The notes: generated from the sequence alone by a model not told the origin. Counted from the first letter of the stretch, positions 38,857-51,362 are shown. The stretch: 64,000 nt of DNA from Diogma glabrata (GCA_963693315.1 OY856187.1:74025113-74089112), one strand, 5' to 3'. A program made the numbers and translations.

Positions 38857-41722
38857 TTAAGTTTCTTTTAGAAATTTATGAATGCCGACTTTGAACTTTT
38901 GCGGGTTAAAGTTATCAGGGAAAACCCACGAAGGTAATGAATTCCAGAGATGGGAGACTCTGTTGAAAAAGTCGCGCTGGAAGGCTACAGTTCTACATCT
39001 AATTATTTGAACCGTAAAAGGATGGGCCGCTACCGATGCTCTGGTATGACGCGATAGGTTAGGAGACTTAGGTAAAATCGATTTGATCTCTTCAGAAACT
39101 CGTTCATCCATGAAATATTTGTAGAAAATCGTCAAATCAGCAACATTTCTTCTATGCTGCAAGGAATCAAGGTCATTAGTAAGATTTGAGTTACCAATCA
39201 ATTTAACTGCTCTCCGCTGTACAGAATCATGACACTTCAAACTACATAAGTAAGCTCCACCCCATATGTGAGAACAATATTCCATACAGGGACGTATAAA
39301 AGATTTGTATATTAAAAGAAGCTGTTCGCTACTGAAAAACTTACGACATCGTCCCAAAAACCCCAATTTTTGAACAGCGCTTTTTGCTAGGGTAAAAATA
39401 TGAGAATTCCATTTCATATTATTTTCAACCTCAACTCCTAGAAGTTTCACGGACTCTTTCTCTATCAAAACGTTGGAATCAAACTTCAATGGAAAAGGGT
39501 TAGGTGTTGATAATCTTGAAAAATGGCAAACTTGTGTTTTGGACGTATTGAATTCAACACTGTTAGTAACACCCCGATCAAAGATAGTTTTAAGATCAAC
39601 GTTTAATGAATCTATCAAATTTGATCTACAGTTATTAAGCGCTAAAGGCGAATACGATCTAGGTGCAACATGAGATGCATGAAGAGTGCTATCATCAGCA
39701 AAACTATGGATAGGATTAATTGGTTGAAACCAACAAGTCATTAATATAGATAAGAAAAAGAGTTGGGGACAAAGCGGAACCTTGAGGAACGCCTGCATTA
39801 GTCGAAAATACATCCGATGAAATACCGTCAACATTGACTCGAAATTTTCGCTCAGATATAAAGCTTTGTATCCAGGAAATTAGTGGCTCATCTAAACCAT
39901 AACATCTCAACTTGCATATAAGATTTTTGTGCCAAACTTTGTCAAATGCTTTGGAAATATCAAGAGCAACACCGAAAGTCTCACCAAAGTTTTCAAGGGA
40001 TCTGTTCCAAAGATGAGTAACAAACGAAAGCAAATCTCCTGTTGCTCTTCCTTTTCGGAAGCCGTATTGTCTTTCATTAAGTAATTTGGAAGACTCTAAG
40101 AAGCTCATTAAATTAAAATTTATATATTTCTCAAAAACTTTAGACACTACTGACAAAATTGAAATGGGTCTGTAATTGGATGGGTCAGTTTTGCTACCCT
40201 TTTTTGCTACTGGCTGTACACTAGCAATTTTCCATATTACAGGAAAAATCCCTTTCTTATAAGACAAATAAAATATTTTAGTGAGGATAGGTGCTAGCTC
40301 CCTAGCAAACGTTTTAAGTATAATTGGAGGAATATTATCAGGTCCAGATGCCTTGTTGGTATTAATTTGTAAAAGCATTTTTCGAATAATGTTTTTACGA
40401 AAAATTATTCGCTTCATTTTGAGCGATGCTTTAGGAATAGGTCTAGGTTGGAAATTGGGTTCGACTAAGGTAGAATTTATAGAAAAAATATGTCCTAGCA
40501 AATTAGCCTTTTCTTTTGGGTCAATAATAGGTATATCTCTATCCATAAGAGGAGGAAGAGAAGATTTACAGAAATTGCCTTGGATAGTCTTAGCGGCTTT
40601 AAAGAAGTTACGCGATCCAGTTGGGTGCTCAGCACATTTAGAAGCTTTTTTCAAATTAAATAGATTTTTCTCTCCATCTATTAGTTTCCTACATAAATTC
40701 CTCTCTTTTCGATACTCTCTAAGGTTTTCATCAGTTTTGTTTTGGAAAAACTTTCGAAAAGCCTTTTTTTTAGCTTTAATTGCTTTTTTGCATTTACTCG
40801 AAAACCATAGGTCAACCTTCGGAATGATCAATTTATTAGGAATAAATCTACGCATGCCTTCACCTATAATTTCAGAAAAATTAATAGCAGCAATGTTTGG
40901 ATCTTGGCCAGTAAGACAACTATGTTTCCAAGGAAAGCGTTTGAAGAAGATTTTAAGTCCTTGCCAATCCGCCGCTTTGTAATCCCAAACAAGACGGGGA
41001 TTCGCTTTAAATTGTTTAGGAATTTGTATATTTAATTTAGTGGAGATCAAATTATGATCTGACCCACCTAAAGGCTCTGATACTTTAAATTGTACTAAGC
41101 ATGGATCATTTGTCAAAAATAAGTCAAGTAAGTTGCTACTTTGTCCAGGAATGTCAGGAACTCTGGTAGGCTGGTCTATTATCTGAGTGAAATTATGATA
41201 AAGAGCAAAGAGCTCAGCCTGTTTACCTATCTCATCAGTAGAGGAGCTGTGTATGAGCCATCCTTTATTATGAACATTAAAGTCCCCTAGAAGAATAAAC
41301 TTAGCATTAGGATACTGAGCTAACCTATCTATCTTTTCAGACAGATCATGAAATAAATTAATGTTCTCAGGTGAATTAGGAGAACGATACAATCCAAAAA
41401 CAAACAAAGTTTGATTAGGGCAACAAATTTTTAAAGATACCATATTATGGTGTTTAGTGTTTAATTCAAATTTTTTAATCCTCACATATGGAATAGAATT
41501 TCGAACATAAGCGCAAACACCATGTTTGTTATAGAATGAAGATTCTAGATCATAATTAGGACAAATATATTTACCATTATCTAATGTTACGGCTCTTCCA
41601 CTGATAATCGTTTCTGTTAAAAAAAGAATATCAGGACGGCAACGTTCAAGATATTGGTGGACCGAGTTGAGATTGATGTTCAAACCTCTTATGTTTGTAA
41701 AATTGATTGATAATTCAGACAT
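38857..41722 (-). pseudogene. Endonuclease-reverse transcriptase (ORF2), one frameshift
   Basis: Start MSELSINFTNIRGLNIN at 41722. The endonuclease domain has LTETIISG, YRSPNSPEN, LLGDFNVHN and GGSDHNLIS with its catalytic His. The RT has QPVAKKGSKTDPSNYRPIS, QYGFRKGRATGDL, LDISKAFDKVWH, GVPQGSALSPTLFLIYINDL, then FADDSTLHAS. A single frameshift near 39710-39725 separates YINDLLVSTN (stop at 39716-39718) from the FADD frame. The remaining C-terminal domain (LLGVEVENNMKW, then LWNSLPSWVFP) runs to the stop at 38857. This is among the youngest non-LTR copies in the window. No ORF1 is recognised upstream. Confidence 0.92.
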
Positions 41723-42305
41723 TTTAACTCAACGTTTATAAACCTTAATAAACCTTAAACCTTAAAGAAAAGCCTTAATTGCATTCAATATAAAAACAAA
41801 ATCCAAACTGACAAATCAACAGCCCGAAAACTTGAATCTAAGTCTAAGTTCCAGCTGCCAAATCGACAATCTAAACTCTGAAATCGCAATTGAACTGTGA
41901 AATCATAATAGAAATTGAAACAATAAAAGGTAAACAATCAACAGAAAACGCCAAAACTGATAAATGTTTTTAGAATAATTGAAGGAATACAATCTGGCCC
42001 AGATGCTTTGTTGGATCCCCGACAAAAACTTAGATCTATTATATCACCAAAAGGAAAAATTGTTCATGCAGTTGGGCAAACTTGTTACTAGGACTAAGTT
42101 TACTGCCTGAATATTAATCCAAGTACCTAACAAACACACAGAAACATAAAAATAAATAAATTTATAATAATAATAATAATAAAAATTTTCTTATCTGAAA
42201 AATTTAAATTCCAATTTTCCTTGTTATGATATTGGTTTTTCTAAGTTTTCTTAAATTTTTCCTTATTTAATTCCTTATCCCTTTATTCCTTTGTGTTCTT
42301 TCTTT
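41723..42305. other. 5' region of the non-LTR element, no clear coding
   Basis: Mostly noncoding. 41963-42013 resembles the minus-strand RT segment at 40310-40360 (CAGATGC(T/C)TTGTTGG), so it is a small LINE remnant. (AAT)n-like runs occur near 42160-42185. Confidence 0.5.
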
Positions 42306-43029
42306 CATAACATATGCGTTCTTTCTATCATAACACAAGGCGTTGATGGACACAAATGTTTGTTTTTTTTTTTTAAATAAAGAGTGCGTTCAGTACAGTA
42401 AAATGATAAAAAAATCAAGTTATTAAATGGCAAAGATTTTTACTACTAATTTCACTTCGTTGAATATTACGTTAAACCGGACCGAACAGACAAAAGAAAT
42501 AAAATGATTTATTATTATCAAAATATAAATTTATCCCGAAAACACAAAACCAAATTTATCAAGAATAGCTATCATAAAAATGTAAGCATAAACAAAACAA
42601 AAAGCACAAACAATCAAAATAAAACATTTTGACATTTAAAAGCAGGGAAAAAGTTGATTTTTTCATGATAAATGAGTGCGTTTAATAATATTTTTAGTAC
42701 AGAAAATCAAGATTTCTTTTAACCACAATTTCACGTACCGAACCCTTAAGGAATGAAAAATTAAGCAATAATTAAATTGCTTTAATTAATTAAAGCATTC
42801 TATCGCATAACAAAACATGACATAGTCCAATATTTTATGATAGGACTTTTTTTCTAAAGAATATGATTGGTTTAAAAAAACGCTGAACGAATGAACACAC
42901 GTACGGCTGCAACTGAAAAAGTGGCAATAGGCACTTAATTTACAATAAATACACTCATGTGTCGGGATAGTAGAGCGAAAGACATAAATTAATTATTTAA
43001 CATTATTGGGTAGCGAAATGGGTAGGAAT
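42306..43029. repeat. Distal part of the duplicated segment
   Basis: 42306-42770 aligns with 63568-64000 (for example GATAAATGAGTGCGTTTA and ACCACAATTTCACGTACCGAA). A looser match is at 57620-57740. 42771-43029 shows nothing recognisable. Confidence 0.75.
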
Positions 43030-45599
43030 TCGACGTCCACGCCGTGCTGCCTAGGTAATGCTGACAGAATTTGGTTTATGCATCGGTGACAAGCAGGCTA
43101 AAAACTACTTAGTGAATGACGCTGCATCATGGAAATTTGGTGCCCTAAAACCAATGCGTCCCAAGCGTCTGTTCTCCATGTTAGGGGCGGCTGGGATTGG
43201 GCCGTCTGTCTTGGATAAAGCGGCCTGCTATATAAAAGTTAAAAAGATTGTTTCTGGAAACCTTAAGACGCAAATCGGACCCATTCACGACAATTTGGGT
43301 TGGGCCTAAGGTTAACACCCTAACCCCGGAAAAAAACTAATTAGTAAAATTTGGTAACCAGAAAGAGAATAACAGAGCCAGAAACAAAAACAGAATTTTT
43401 CCTGAACGTGAAAAAAGAAGAAAAGTACCGAATCGGAAAGTGGAACGTGCGCAGCCTGAGCGCTCCTGATGCTCTTATAAGTCTGGAAACAGAGGCTGAG
43501 AGGTATAGGATGGATATCATAGCTCTGCAAGAAATTAGACAGCCAATAATCGGAAAACAAGATTTGGATAGCAACTCTTTATACTGTATTAGTCATCCAT
43601 CTCGAAGAGAATTTGGAACTGGTTTTCTTGTAGGTGCACGCATACAAGAAGCCGTGATGAGATTCAGTCCGGTCAATGAGAGGATCTGCTATATACGGGT
43701 ACGCGATACATACAACAATATTTCTCTTATTGCCGTGCATGCACCTACTGAAGCGAAGACCGTCGACGAGAAGGATACTTTCTACATAGCACTGGAAGAG
43801 GTTATGAAACAAACACCAGCACGCGACTTCATTATGGCTCTTGGTGACTTTAATGGATAGGTTGGAAGAGATATCCCTTATGGAAGCGTGGTGGGCCCCA
43901 ACAGCCTACATTTGGGGATAATGGTGCAAGAATGACTGAGTTTGCATTATCAAATAATTTGCTAGTACTTTCCTTCCGCATCGATCGATTCATAAGCAGA
44001 CTTGGGTCTCACCGAATGGAAACACTCGAAATCAAATTCATCACGTGCTAGTAACAGCACGTTTCTATTCTAGTGTTCTGGATGTGCGATCCTTTAGAGG
44101 TGCATACATTGGAAGTGATCACTTCCTTGTATGTGTTAAAATAAGTTCCCACTTTCCAAATCCAGGCATTCAAATATTCAATCAACGGAAACGTTTTAAC
44201 ATCTCATCACTAAAAAATGCGAATGCAGAAGAGAGATATCAAAACTATATTGCCGAAACATTGGAGAAATCAGAAACCACTAATGAAGACATCGATAAGT
44301 CATGGTATTTGCTCAAAGATGCTGTTTTAAGCGCTGCTGAGGGAATAATTGGACGACCACAAAGCCACTCTCAGAAGCCATGGATGTATCAAGCATGTCT
44401 TGACACTATTCAATACAAGAAAAATTGCTATCTGAAATGTCTACAAGGACGCAACACCAGGAAGGAGAACTATAAATTGGCAAAACAAGGCGTTACAAAG
44501 CTATGTAGACGAACAAGGAGAGAATGGTGGAAGAGATAGTGTGAGGAGATTGATAGCTTCAATAAGGAACATCTTTCAACAGGTTAAGTCCTTAAGGAAG
44601 GGACCTCAAACTAGATCAACTGCGATTCAAAACGAAGATGGGAAGCTACAAGTAGACCACTTAAGTTACCAGCAAAACGAGTCGGGCGACGAACAAAGCT
44701 TATTCGTGCGTCAGAGGTACATGTAGACGAACCAACCAAAGAGGAATTCGAGGCAGCGCTGCCAAAATTGAAACGCAATAAAGCACCTAGTATCGACGAA
44801 ATGACATCCGAAATGATTGTACATGGTGGTGAAAATCTATCTTTAAGATGGTTTGAACTTGTTTAAATGATCTGAAGGACTGAAACCATGCCACAGGACT
44901 GGAACGCAGCTATGCTGATATCCATAAAACGGGTAATCGCCTACAATGCGCAAACTACAGAGGAATCGCTCTCTTCTGCACAGCATATAAGATCTTTTCA
45001 TACATTTTGCTAGCCAAAATCAATCTTTTTGCTGAACAACTGTTTGGAGAATATCAGTGTGGCTTTCGGCAAGGTCGAGATACCACCGATGCACTTTTCT
45101 CGATAAGGATGATTTTGGAAAAGTGTCGTGAGTTCAATATACCTGTGCAATAACTCTTCATTGATTTCAGGCCTGCTCACGACTCTCACAAACGAGAGAT
45201 TCTATGGTCTGCTCTGGTGTCAATATGAATCCCATGTAAACTAATATCACTATGCAAAATGACAGTATGGAACACTCAATGCTGTTTACGAGTGGAGAAC
45301 GCAGTATCGAAAGTTTTTAAAGTTGACTCTGAGTTAAGACAATGTGATACTATCTCTCCTATACTCTTTAATCTAGCCTTGGAATATGTGTGCCGTCAAA
45401 AGAAACTACCGACTAACAACAATATCTTGTCAATAAACTCAGTACAGATGATCGCGTACGCTGATGATGTTGTCATCCTCGGCCGAAGTGAAGCTGTTAT
45501 GAGTGAGACTTTCAAGTCGCTTGAGAGAGGTGCTAGAGAAATTGGTCTTCAAATTAACTACGATAAAACCAAACATATGAACCAAACATATAAAAGGCT

Positions 45600-46930
45600 C
45601 TTAACAACGAATTAATTTCATTTTGAGTCTGCAAGACCTTAATCTGTTGTTTAGAATATTTTTTATCCCAGAGTGGAGTGGGTAGTGGTGGATGGTGCTT
45701 TGTCGACTAAGTTCCCAATTCAAACCGGTGTTCCCCAGGCCACCAACCCTTTTTCTAATCTTTATCAACGATTTGTTATCTATCACCACAAACCCAATAT
45801 ATAGCTTTGCCGACGACAGTACTATCTTCCATTTCTATTCTTTTAAAAAACAACCATCTAGTCTAACTTCTAATTGTCATCGTAGAAAATGGTTGAATCC
45901 TTAAATGTAGATCTGGAATTAATCCTGAATTGGGGTAAACGACACCTTGTGACATTTAGTTCTATGGAAACGAAGTCGTCCGTTTTGTCCCATAAAACCT
46001 CACTGTATAGCGGAAATACAACGTTTTCCATGCAACCACTATTAAAGTCACCTACACTCAAACTTTTGGGCACTAATATTAATCACAAACTAAAATTGCA
46101 TGATCATATTCTTTCCGTAGCAAAATTGGGATCCCAACGACTTGGCTTCCTACGTCGCTGTAAAAGCTTTTTCTCTCCATTACAAATAACTACGATCTAT
46201 AGAGATACGATTGACTCTCATATATGGGCTGCAGCACCGGAAACCTCTTTAGATTTTGTCGACAGAGTTCACAGGCGTCCATTGAAGCTGATTGATGATT
46301 CAATAATAATATTCGCTGCATCATAGAAGAGTGGTTGGAGTTCTTTTTTTTTATTATTCAAAGTTAGGCATGTTTAGTGTTAATTATAATAAATTATAAC
46401 TTAACGTCTCTGAATTTCCGAAAATACCATGCCCAACTAGGGATTAGCATTAAGTTTGAAGATTTATTCAGTTTCTTTAAGAAATTTATGGACGCTAACT
46501 TTGAAATTTCAAGGATTAAAGCTATCAGGCTTAATGAGTTTTCATTAAGGTAAGGCATTCCAAAGATGAGAGAGACTATTTTATAGATACTACTACGCTA
46601 AATGATCTACGGAAATTAACAACTTAATACCTCCACTCCGTAGAACTTCCCGAACCACAAGACAATCTTTACATTGCATACCTTGGTGGTCTCATATATG
46701 AGAACTATAATAACTCCTTCTTTTCATGTTCCTTATACTGGTGGAATCAATTACCGAAAAATGTTTTCCCCGCTTCATACAATCCGCAAACTTTTAAATC
46801 CGCAGTACATCAATACTATCGCCCCAGTCCTATCCCAAATCTTTAACTTTTCTTTACTATCGTTAACACGTGCATAAAGCATTAAAGGTGTATAACCTAA
46901 GTGATTAACCCGAACTATAAACAAAAAAAA
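45600..46930 (+). pseudogene. Jockey/CR1-like LINE fragment inside the RTE element
   Basis: Encodes FLIFINDLL, YSFADDST, a post-RT region (KLLGTNINHKLKLHDHILSV, FLRRCKSFFSPLQ), and further on WWNQLPKNVFPASYNPQTFK (46731-46790), ending near ACAAAAAAAAATG (46921). It is related to the element at 38740-42305. It is interrupted at about 46336-46600 by a minus-strand piece. RTE coding stops at about 45590 and resumes at about 46940. Confidence 0.78.
46336..46600 (-). mobile_element. 3' end of a LINE on the opposite strand, nested inside the preceding fragment
   Basis: A T run (46346-46353) is followed by AAAGTTAGGCATGTTTAGTGTTAAT and then ACGTCTCTGAAT, closely matching 38757-38960, the 3' end of the minus-strand element at 38740-42305. 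The plus-strand LINE frame is lost at 46330 and resumes at about 46598. Confidence 0.8.
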
Positions 46931-47615
46931 ATGTTTCCAGAGAGGCTGAGAAGAAAGATTTGATGTGCGGCAAAGAACGAATTGAGAGAGTTGAATCTTT
47001 TAAATGTTTGGGATCCACGCTTGACTGAAACAAAAGCATACTTACAGATATAAAACATCGAATCGCTGCAGGTAATCGAACTATCTACTCAATTGAACCT
47101 CTCCTTGGATCAGCGTATGTGTCAACTAACACCAAGCTCAAGTTATACAAGACACGTTGATTAGACCGGTTGTGATGTATGGGTCACAAACGTGTACCCT
47201 TACACAAAATGACGAATCACATTTATCTGTATTTGAGCGTGAGATCCTACGCTACATTTTTGGTCCACTTAAGACAGACGATGAAGAGTACAGAACGCCA
47301 TATAACTTTGAGATCAGAGACCTTCTTGAGGGTCCAGATATAATAGGTTGTATCCGTTCCAACAGGATTGCTTGGTTTGGGCATGTTCTACGAGCCGATT
47401 CACAGTCTGGAATGATTAAAAAATGTACGTTAGTATCCCAGCGAGTGGGCGACCGTGAGGTAGACCACGACTGCAATGGGAGACGGACGTAATAAACGAC
47501 CTTAAAAAAAATCGGCTGCCATGGTAATTATGTCGCTGTTGCGAAAGACCGTGGTGAATATTCGAAACTGATTTGCTTTGCAACGCTCCTTCATGGAGTA
47601 TGAACGCCACAAAAA

Positions 47616-47902
47616 AAATTAACATTAATTATTTAAACTCATATATTTATAAAATAAAACACCTTCTTTATCAATAATTATAATCGTTTATTCTTAACCA
47701 AATTCTTAAAACACGTTATGACACAACTTTGTTCTAACACCATCTATATTGACATATAATTCATTTCTACCCTATTATTGTCATATATTTAAATCATTTA
47801 TTTGAATATAGAGGCGCTGCTTAATATTAGTTTACAGCTCGTCCAACCTGACCAATATGGTTTCCATAGACTACAGTTTCACTTAAAATAGAATCTATTT
47901 TA
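47616..47902. other. Noncoding, nothing recognised
   Basis: AT-rich sequence between the RTE tail and a MITE. No coding or repeat signal. Confidence 0.5.
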
Positions 47903-47904
47903 TA

Positions 47905-48397
47905 CTAAGTTTACACCAGTATCTAATTTGCTACGTATCAAATTTGCTAGCCATTTTCACCATCATACTTTTTAAATTTGATACGGTGATGTAAACTCTT
48001 ATTAATTAGGTATGACATATTAATTTTTAGCGCGTCCTTTTCATTGTTAATTTTTTGGTTAGGAAAAAATAATTTCCATATATATTTTTTATAAAAAACT
48101 GAAAACATTTATTATATTAATGCTAAAATTTATTTTACTTTTAATTTCAGCAAAAAAATCACATCAAACATAAATATATATTTATAAAATAAGTTGATTT
48201 ATTTTTATTTTAAATGTCATACCTAATTTTAGTGTTCACACCGTAAAAATAATACCTATTTGCTACGTACCTAATTTGATACGTAGCAAATCATCCTACC
48301 AAATATTTGGTACGTACTTTTTTGATAACTGTTTACATCGACCATAGTCGACCTAATAAGTATAGTATGTACCTATTAGATCCTGGTGTAAACTTAG
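47905..48397. mobile_element. MITE with TA target duplication (mariner-like)
   Basis: Ends CTAAGTTTACACCAG(T/G)ATCTAAT in inverted orientation at 47905 and 48397, flanked by TA (47903-47904, 48398-48399). Interior blocks such as TTTGCTACGTA and TTTGATACG also recur inverted. 493 bp, no coding capacity. Confidence 0.82.
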
Positions 48398-48449
48398 TAT
48401 TAGTCTACATTTATATAAAACAAAATTCTTTCATAGTAATTATATAAAC

Positions 48450-48932
48450 TGTCTACGCAGCGTGCTACATGAAGAATAATATTTTTAATTAATTGAATTA
48501 TAAATTTAATTTTGCTTACTTTCTTCCATGTCAACTGTTTGTTTTATATAATTTTAAATCTGACACTTGAATTGTAAACGAATAATTTAATTAACGTTAC
48601 CGATGTAAAGTTGGTAATTATAGCACATACTTTTAATTAATATGCTACAAAAATATAGATGTAGCTAAAGTTATTTGGTATAATTTATCGGTATAATTTA
48701 AATGTTATATAGGATATTTTTTTTACTGGGAATTATAACTGTAATGTAAATAAGATAAAATAAGATCGCTCTCTTTAATTCGAGTCTTCAAACAGATAAG
48801 ATTAAAAATTATAAAATTATTTCGTGCTGTAATTAATTCAAATTCATTTTTTCGAATATAAGTTCTTTATTAAAATAAATTTATTGTTTGATTTAAAAAT
48901 TGATTGATTTACAATAAATATTCGCAAAAACA
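48450..48932 (+). repeat. BEL/Pao 5' LTR
   Basis: TGTCTACGCAGC...AAAAACA. Its first 62 bp are repeated at 54499-54560. Confidence 0.85.
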
Positions 48933-49307
48933 TTGGTCCTTCGAGACGGATTTATATCAGCATTTTTGGTGAACTGGATACAAATTGGAAACGACACCGA
49001 GGGACGCTATCTCAAACGGTCGCTAAGTATATTTTTTTTTATCGTATTTTTCGATTATTGTAACCATTTGACCTAAAATAAAAAAAAACAATAAAATTTA
49101 ATAAAATTATTTTACTTATTATTTATTAAATATTTTTTTGAATTTATAATTTGAACTGAATTTATGACTTTCTAAGTTGGTGTCCGAATTTAATAATATA
49201 GTGTTTAATAAAAGTGTTTGTAAGATAAGTGATAAAGTAATTTGTGTTATTAAGACTATAAGGTACATATTTATATTGAACTAAATTTGCATTAGAATCT
49301 AGTTATA
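48933..49307 (+). other. BEL/Pao primer site and leader
   Basis: Primer site at 48934-48950, then an AT-rich untranslated leader to the gag ATG at 49308. Confidence 0.75.
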
Positions 49308-51362
49308 ATGGATAAGCTAAATCTAAAAGGATTGTTGAAAAAGCGCGCTGCGGTCAAAGGTCAGATGACGCGTATTGTCACGTTTATTCAAAATGATGAT
49401 GCTAAGACGATTGAGCAGTTAAAAACACGTTTAGAACGTGCTCAAGCTCTTCTACAAGAATTTATACTAGTGGAAGATGCAATTGCCAATATTAGCGATA
49501 CTGAAGAATCAGATCTAGTTGATTTTGAAGAAAAATATTATTTTGCTATAGCCGAAATTAATTGTAATATTCGCCAAATTAACCTAGCTAATGCAAATGT
49601 AACATGTAATGACACCTTATCTTCTTCCTTAAATCATTATCCGGTATCTGATTTAAAGCTACCGCTCATTAATATACCATGTTTTGATGGTGATTATAAG
49701 GATTGGCAGTCGTTTTATGATTTGTTCAATAAAACTATACACGAAAATTCATCACTATCGCAGGCACAAAAATTTCAATATTTGAAAGGATGCTTAAAAG
49801 GTGAAGCCAGTAATTTGTTAAAACACATGGCAATCACTGAAGCTAATTACTATGAAGCCTTTCAACGATTGTGCAAACGCTTTGATAAAAAAAAGCACAT
49901 AGTAAATTCATTTATACAAACATTTGTGGATCAACCATGTGTACGAAATCCAGATGCATCTTCATTACGCAATCTTACAGATACATGTGATGAAGTAATC
50001 CGAGGATTAAAGGCACTCGGACAGCAATATGAAGCTAGGGATCCATGGCTAATTTATCTAGTGGTCAATAAATTGGATGATGACAACCAACAGAAATGGG
50101 CAAACTATATTATTGAAATAGATTGTCCCACATGGAATGATTTATTTAACTTTTTAAATCAAAGGGCAGACGCCACTGAAGAATTTAGACAAACAAATAA
50201 ATCAAAACCGGTACGTAAAGCAACGCCAAACTTTACAAGTATGCATACAAACTCCACTAATATGTGCAAGGTATGTAAAGATGTAGAGCATCACTTATCT
50301 GAATGTGGTAAATTTCTGGATATGAAAGTAGTCGATCGCAGGAAGTTAATTAAAAACCTTTTCTGCTGCTATAATTGTTTAAGTAATAACCATCCAGTTT
50401 TCAAGTGTCATGTCAAAGGAAAATGCGATAAATGTTCTAAGAGACATCATCAATTACTACATCTGGAAGAAGAACATGGTCAAGGTCCAAGTACAAGCAT
50501 TGCAACTAATAGTAAGTCAGTCAAATCTTTTTTTACTAATTCAAACCAAACTACAGATAAAAATAAATTAAATAATTTTAAACCAATAACACAAACGATA
50601 CTACCTACCGCCAGTGTTATGGTTATGAACTCATTAGGTGAACTTCAGCAGTGTCGGGCACTTTTAGATTCAGGATCTCAGAAGTCTTTTATAACAGAAT
50701 CTTGTGTCCAACGACTGCAGTTACCTCGAAGAAACGCTCGAGTATCGGTATCTGGATTATCTTCAAATACAGCAGCAGTTTCGCATGGGATTACGGAACT
50801 AACCGTTGCATCAAGACTCAATCATCACATTAAATTAAAATTCAAGGTTTTAATTCTATCCCGAATAACATCAAACCTTCCATCATTCAAATTTGACAAA
50901 CTAAATTTAAATAAAATTAACGATCTAGAACTAGCAGATCCAGAGTATAATCAGCCAGGCGAAATTGATCTTTTAATTGGGGCCGATCAATTCTTTAAAA
51001 TTTTAAATTCAAAAGGTATATCAAATGGACTAAATAACCCAATTGCTCATGATACAATCTTTGGGTGGGTTATAGCTGGGGAGTTAACCGAAAGGTTTGA
51101 GGAAAATTCGATCATCAATCTCCATACAGGTATTGATATAGATAGATTATTGCGTAGATTTTGGGAATTGGAGGAAATATCAGAAGAATCGAGTATTTTT
51201 ACAGAGGAAGAAAAACAATGTGAAACACATTTTTGGGAAAATTATTCCCGACAATCAGACGGAAGATATATTGTACGTTTTCCTTTTAACGAGTCTGATG
51301 TCGTATTAGGGAACTCACAGTCATCAGCGATATTGCGGCTAAAATCGATTGAAAGAAGGTGA
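49308..51362 (+). CDS. gag: BEL/Pao Gag and protease region
   Basis: 684 codons. An N-terminal helical segment (MDKLNLKGLLKKRAAVKGQM) precedes the DUF1759-type gag region (LPLINIPCFDGDYKDWQSFY at about residue 120, YLKGCLKGEA, LIYLVVNKLD). Cys/His clusters follow (CKVCKDVEHHLSEC near 320, CCYNCLSNNHPVFKC and CDKCSKRHH near 350-385), then a retropepsin (CRALLDSGSQKSFI, about residue 450). It stops at 51360-51362 after SIERR. In most BEL elements gag and pol form one frame, so this stop reflects a one-base frameshift at about 51355. Up to there the frame is undamaged. Confidence 0.9.
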   Translation: MDKLNLKGLLKKRAAVKGQMTRIVTFIQNDDAKTIEQLKTRLERAQALLQEFILVEDAIANISDTEESDLVDFEEKYYFAIAEINCNIRQINLANANVTCNDTLSSSLNHYPVSDLKLPLINIPCFDGDYKDWQSFYDLFNKTIHENSSLSQAQKFQYLKGCLKGEASNLLKHMAITEANYYEAFQRLCKRFDKKKHIVNSFIQTFVDQPCVRNPDASSLRNLTDTCDEVIRGLKALGQQYEARDPWLIYLVVNKLDDDNQQKWANYIIEIDCPTWNDLFNFLNQRADATEEFRQTNKSKPVRKATPNFTSMHTNSTNMCKVCKDVEHHLSECGKFLDMKVVDRRKLIKNLFCCYNCLSNNHPVFKCHVKGKCDKCSKRHHQLLHLEEEHGQGPSTSIATNSKSVKSFFTNSNQTTDKNKLNNFKPITQTILPTASVMVMNSLGELQQCRALLDSGSQKSFITESCVQRLQLPRRNARVSVSGLSSNTAAVSHGITELTVASRLNHHIKLKFKVLILSRITSNLPSFKFDKLNLNKINDLELADPEYNQPGEIDLLIGADQFFKILNSKGISNGLNNPIAHDTIFGWVIAGELTERFEENSIINLHTGIDIDRLLRRFWELEEISEESSIFTEEEKQCETHFWENYSRQSDGRYIVRFPFNESDVVLGNSQSSAILRLKSIERR

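Larger units (their letters stand above)
38740..42305 (-). mobile_element. Non-LTR (Jockey/CR1-like) retrotransposon, nearly full ORF2
   Basis: A long T run (38740-38753) is the A tail of a minus-strand element. CATAACATAT occurs at 38730-38739 and 42306-42315 as a 10-bp target duplication, and at the matching empty site near 63568. The coding region is at 38857-41722. A short diverged minus-strand fragment of a related element lies at about 41963-42013. Confidence 0.87.
43380..47580 (+). pseudogene. RTE-type endonuclease-RT, broken
   Basis: Endonuclease: RIGKWNVRSLSAPDAL, DIIALQEIRQP, IMALGDFNG (stop at 43858-43860) and SDHFLVCVKIS (44120). The linker includes RKENYKLAKQGVTKLCRRTRREWW. RT: EAALPKLKRNKAPSIDEMTSEM (44755-44820), NYRGIALF (44959), QCGFRQGRDTTDALF (45055), QCDTISPILFNLALEYV (45339) and AYADDVVILGRS (45457). 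After the insertion, RIERVESFKCLGSTLD (46978) and RPVVMYGSQTCTLT (47164) follow. Stops and frameshifts occur throughout. Confidence 0.85.
43030..47615 (+). mobile_element. RTE-like non-LTR retrotransposon, interrupted
   Basis: Plus-strand endonuclease and RT of RTE type, with an insertion at about 45600-46930. It ends after NYVAVAKDRGEYSKL (about 47530-47575) and a CACAAAAAAAATT tail near 47610. The segment 43058-43309, an 83-residue frame, precedes the endonuclease and is probably the element's 5' region. Confidence 0.75.

Noticed and set aside
40281..40982. 233-codon plus-strand frame opposite the LINE ORF2
   Set aside because: Antisense shadow of a well-supported RT coding region.
43058..43309. 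83-codon frame as a host gene
   Set aside because: It directly precedes the RTE endonuclease and probably belongs to the element's 5' region; no known domain.
45600..46930. Twin-priming inversion of one LINE insertion
   Set aside because: The T run of the minus-strand piece is internal and the plus-strand LINE continues on its far side, so a nested insertion fits better.
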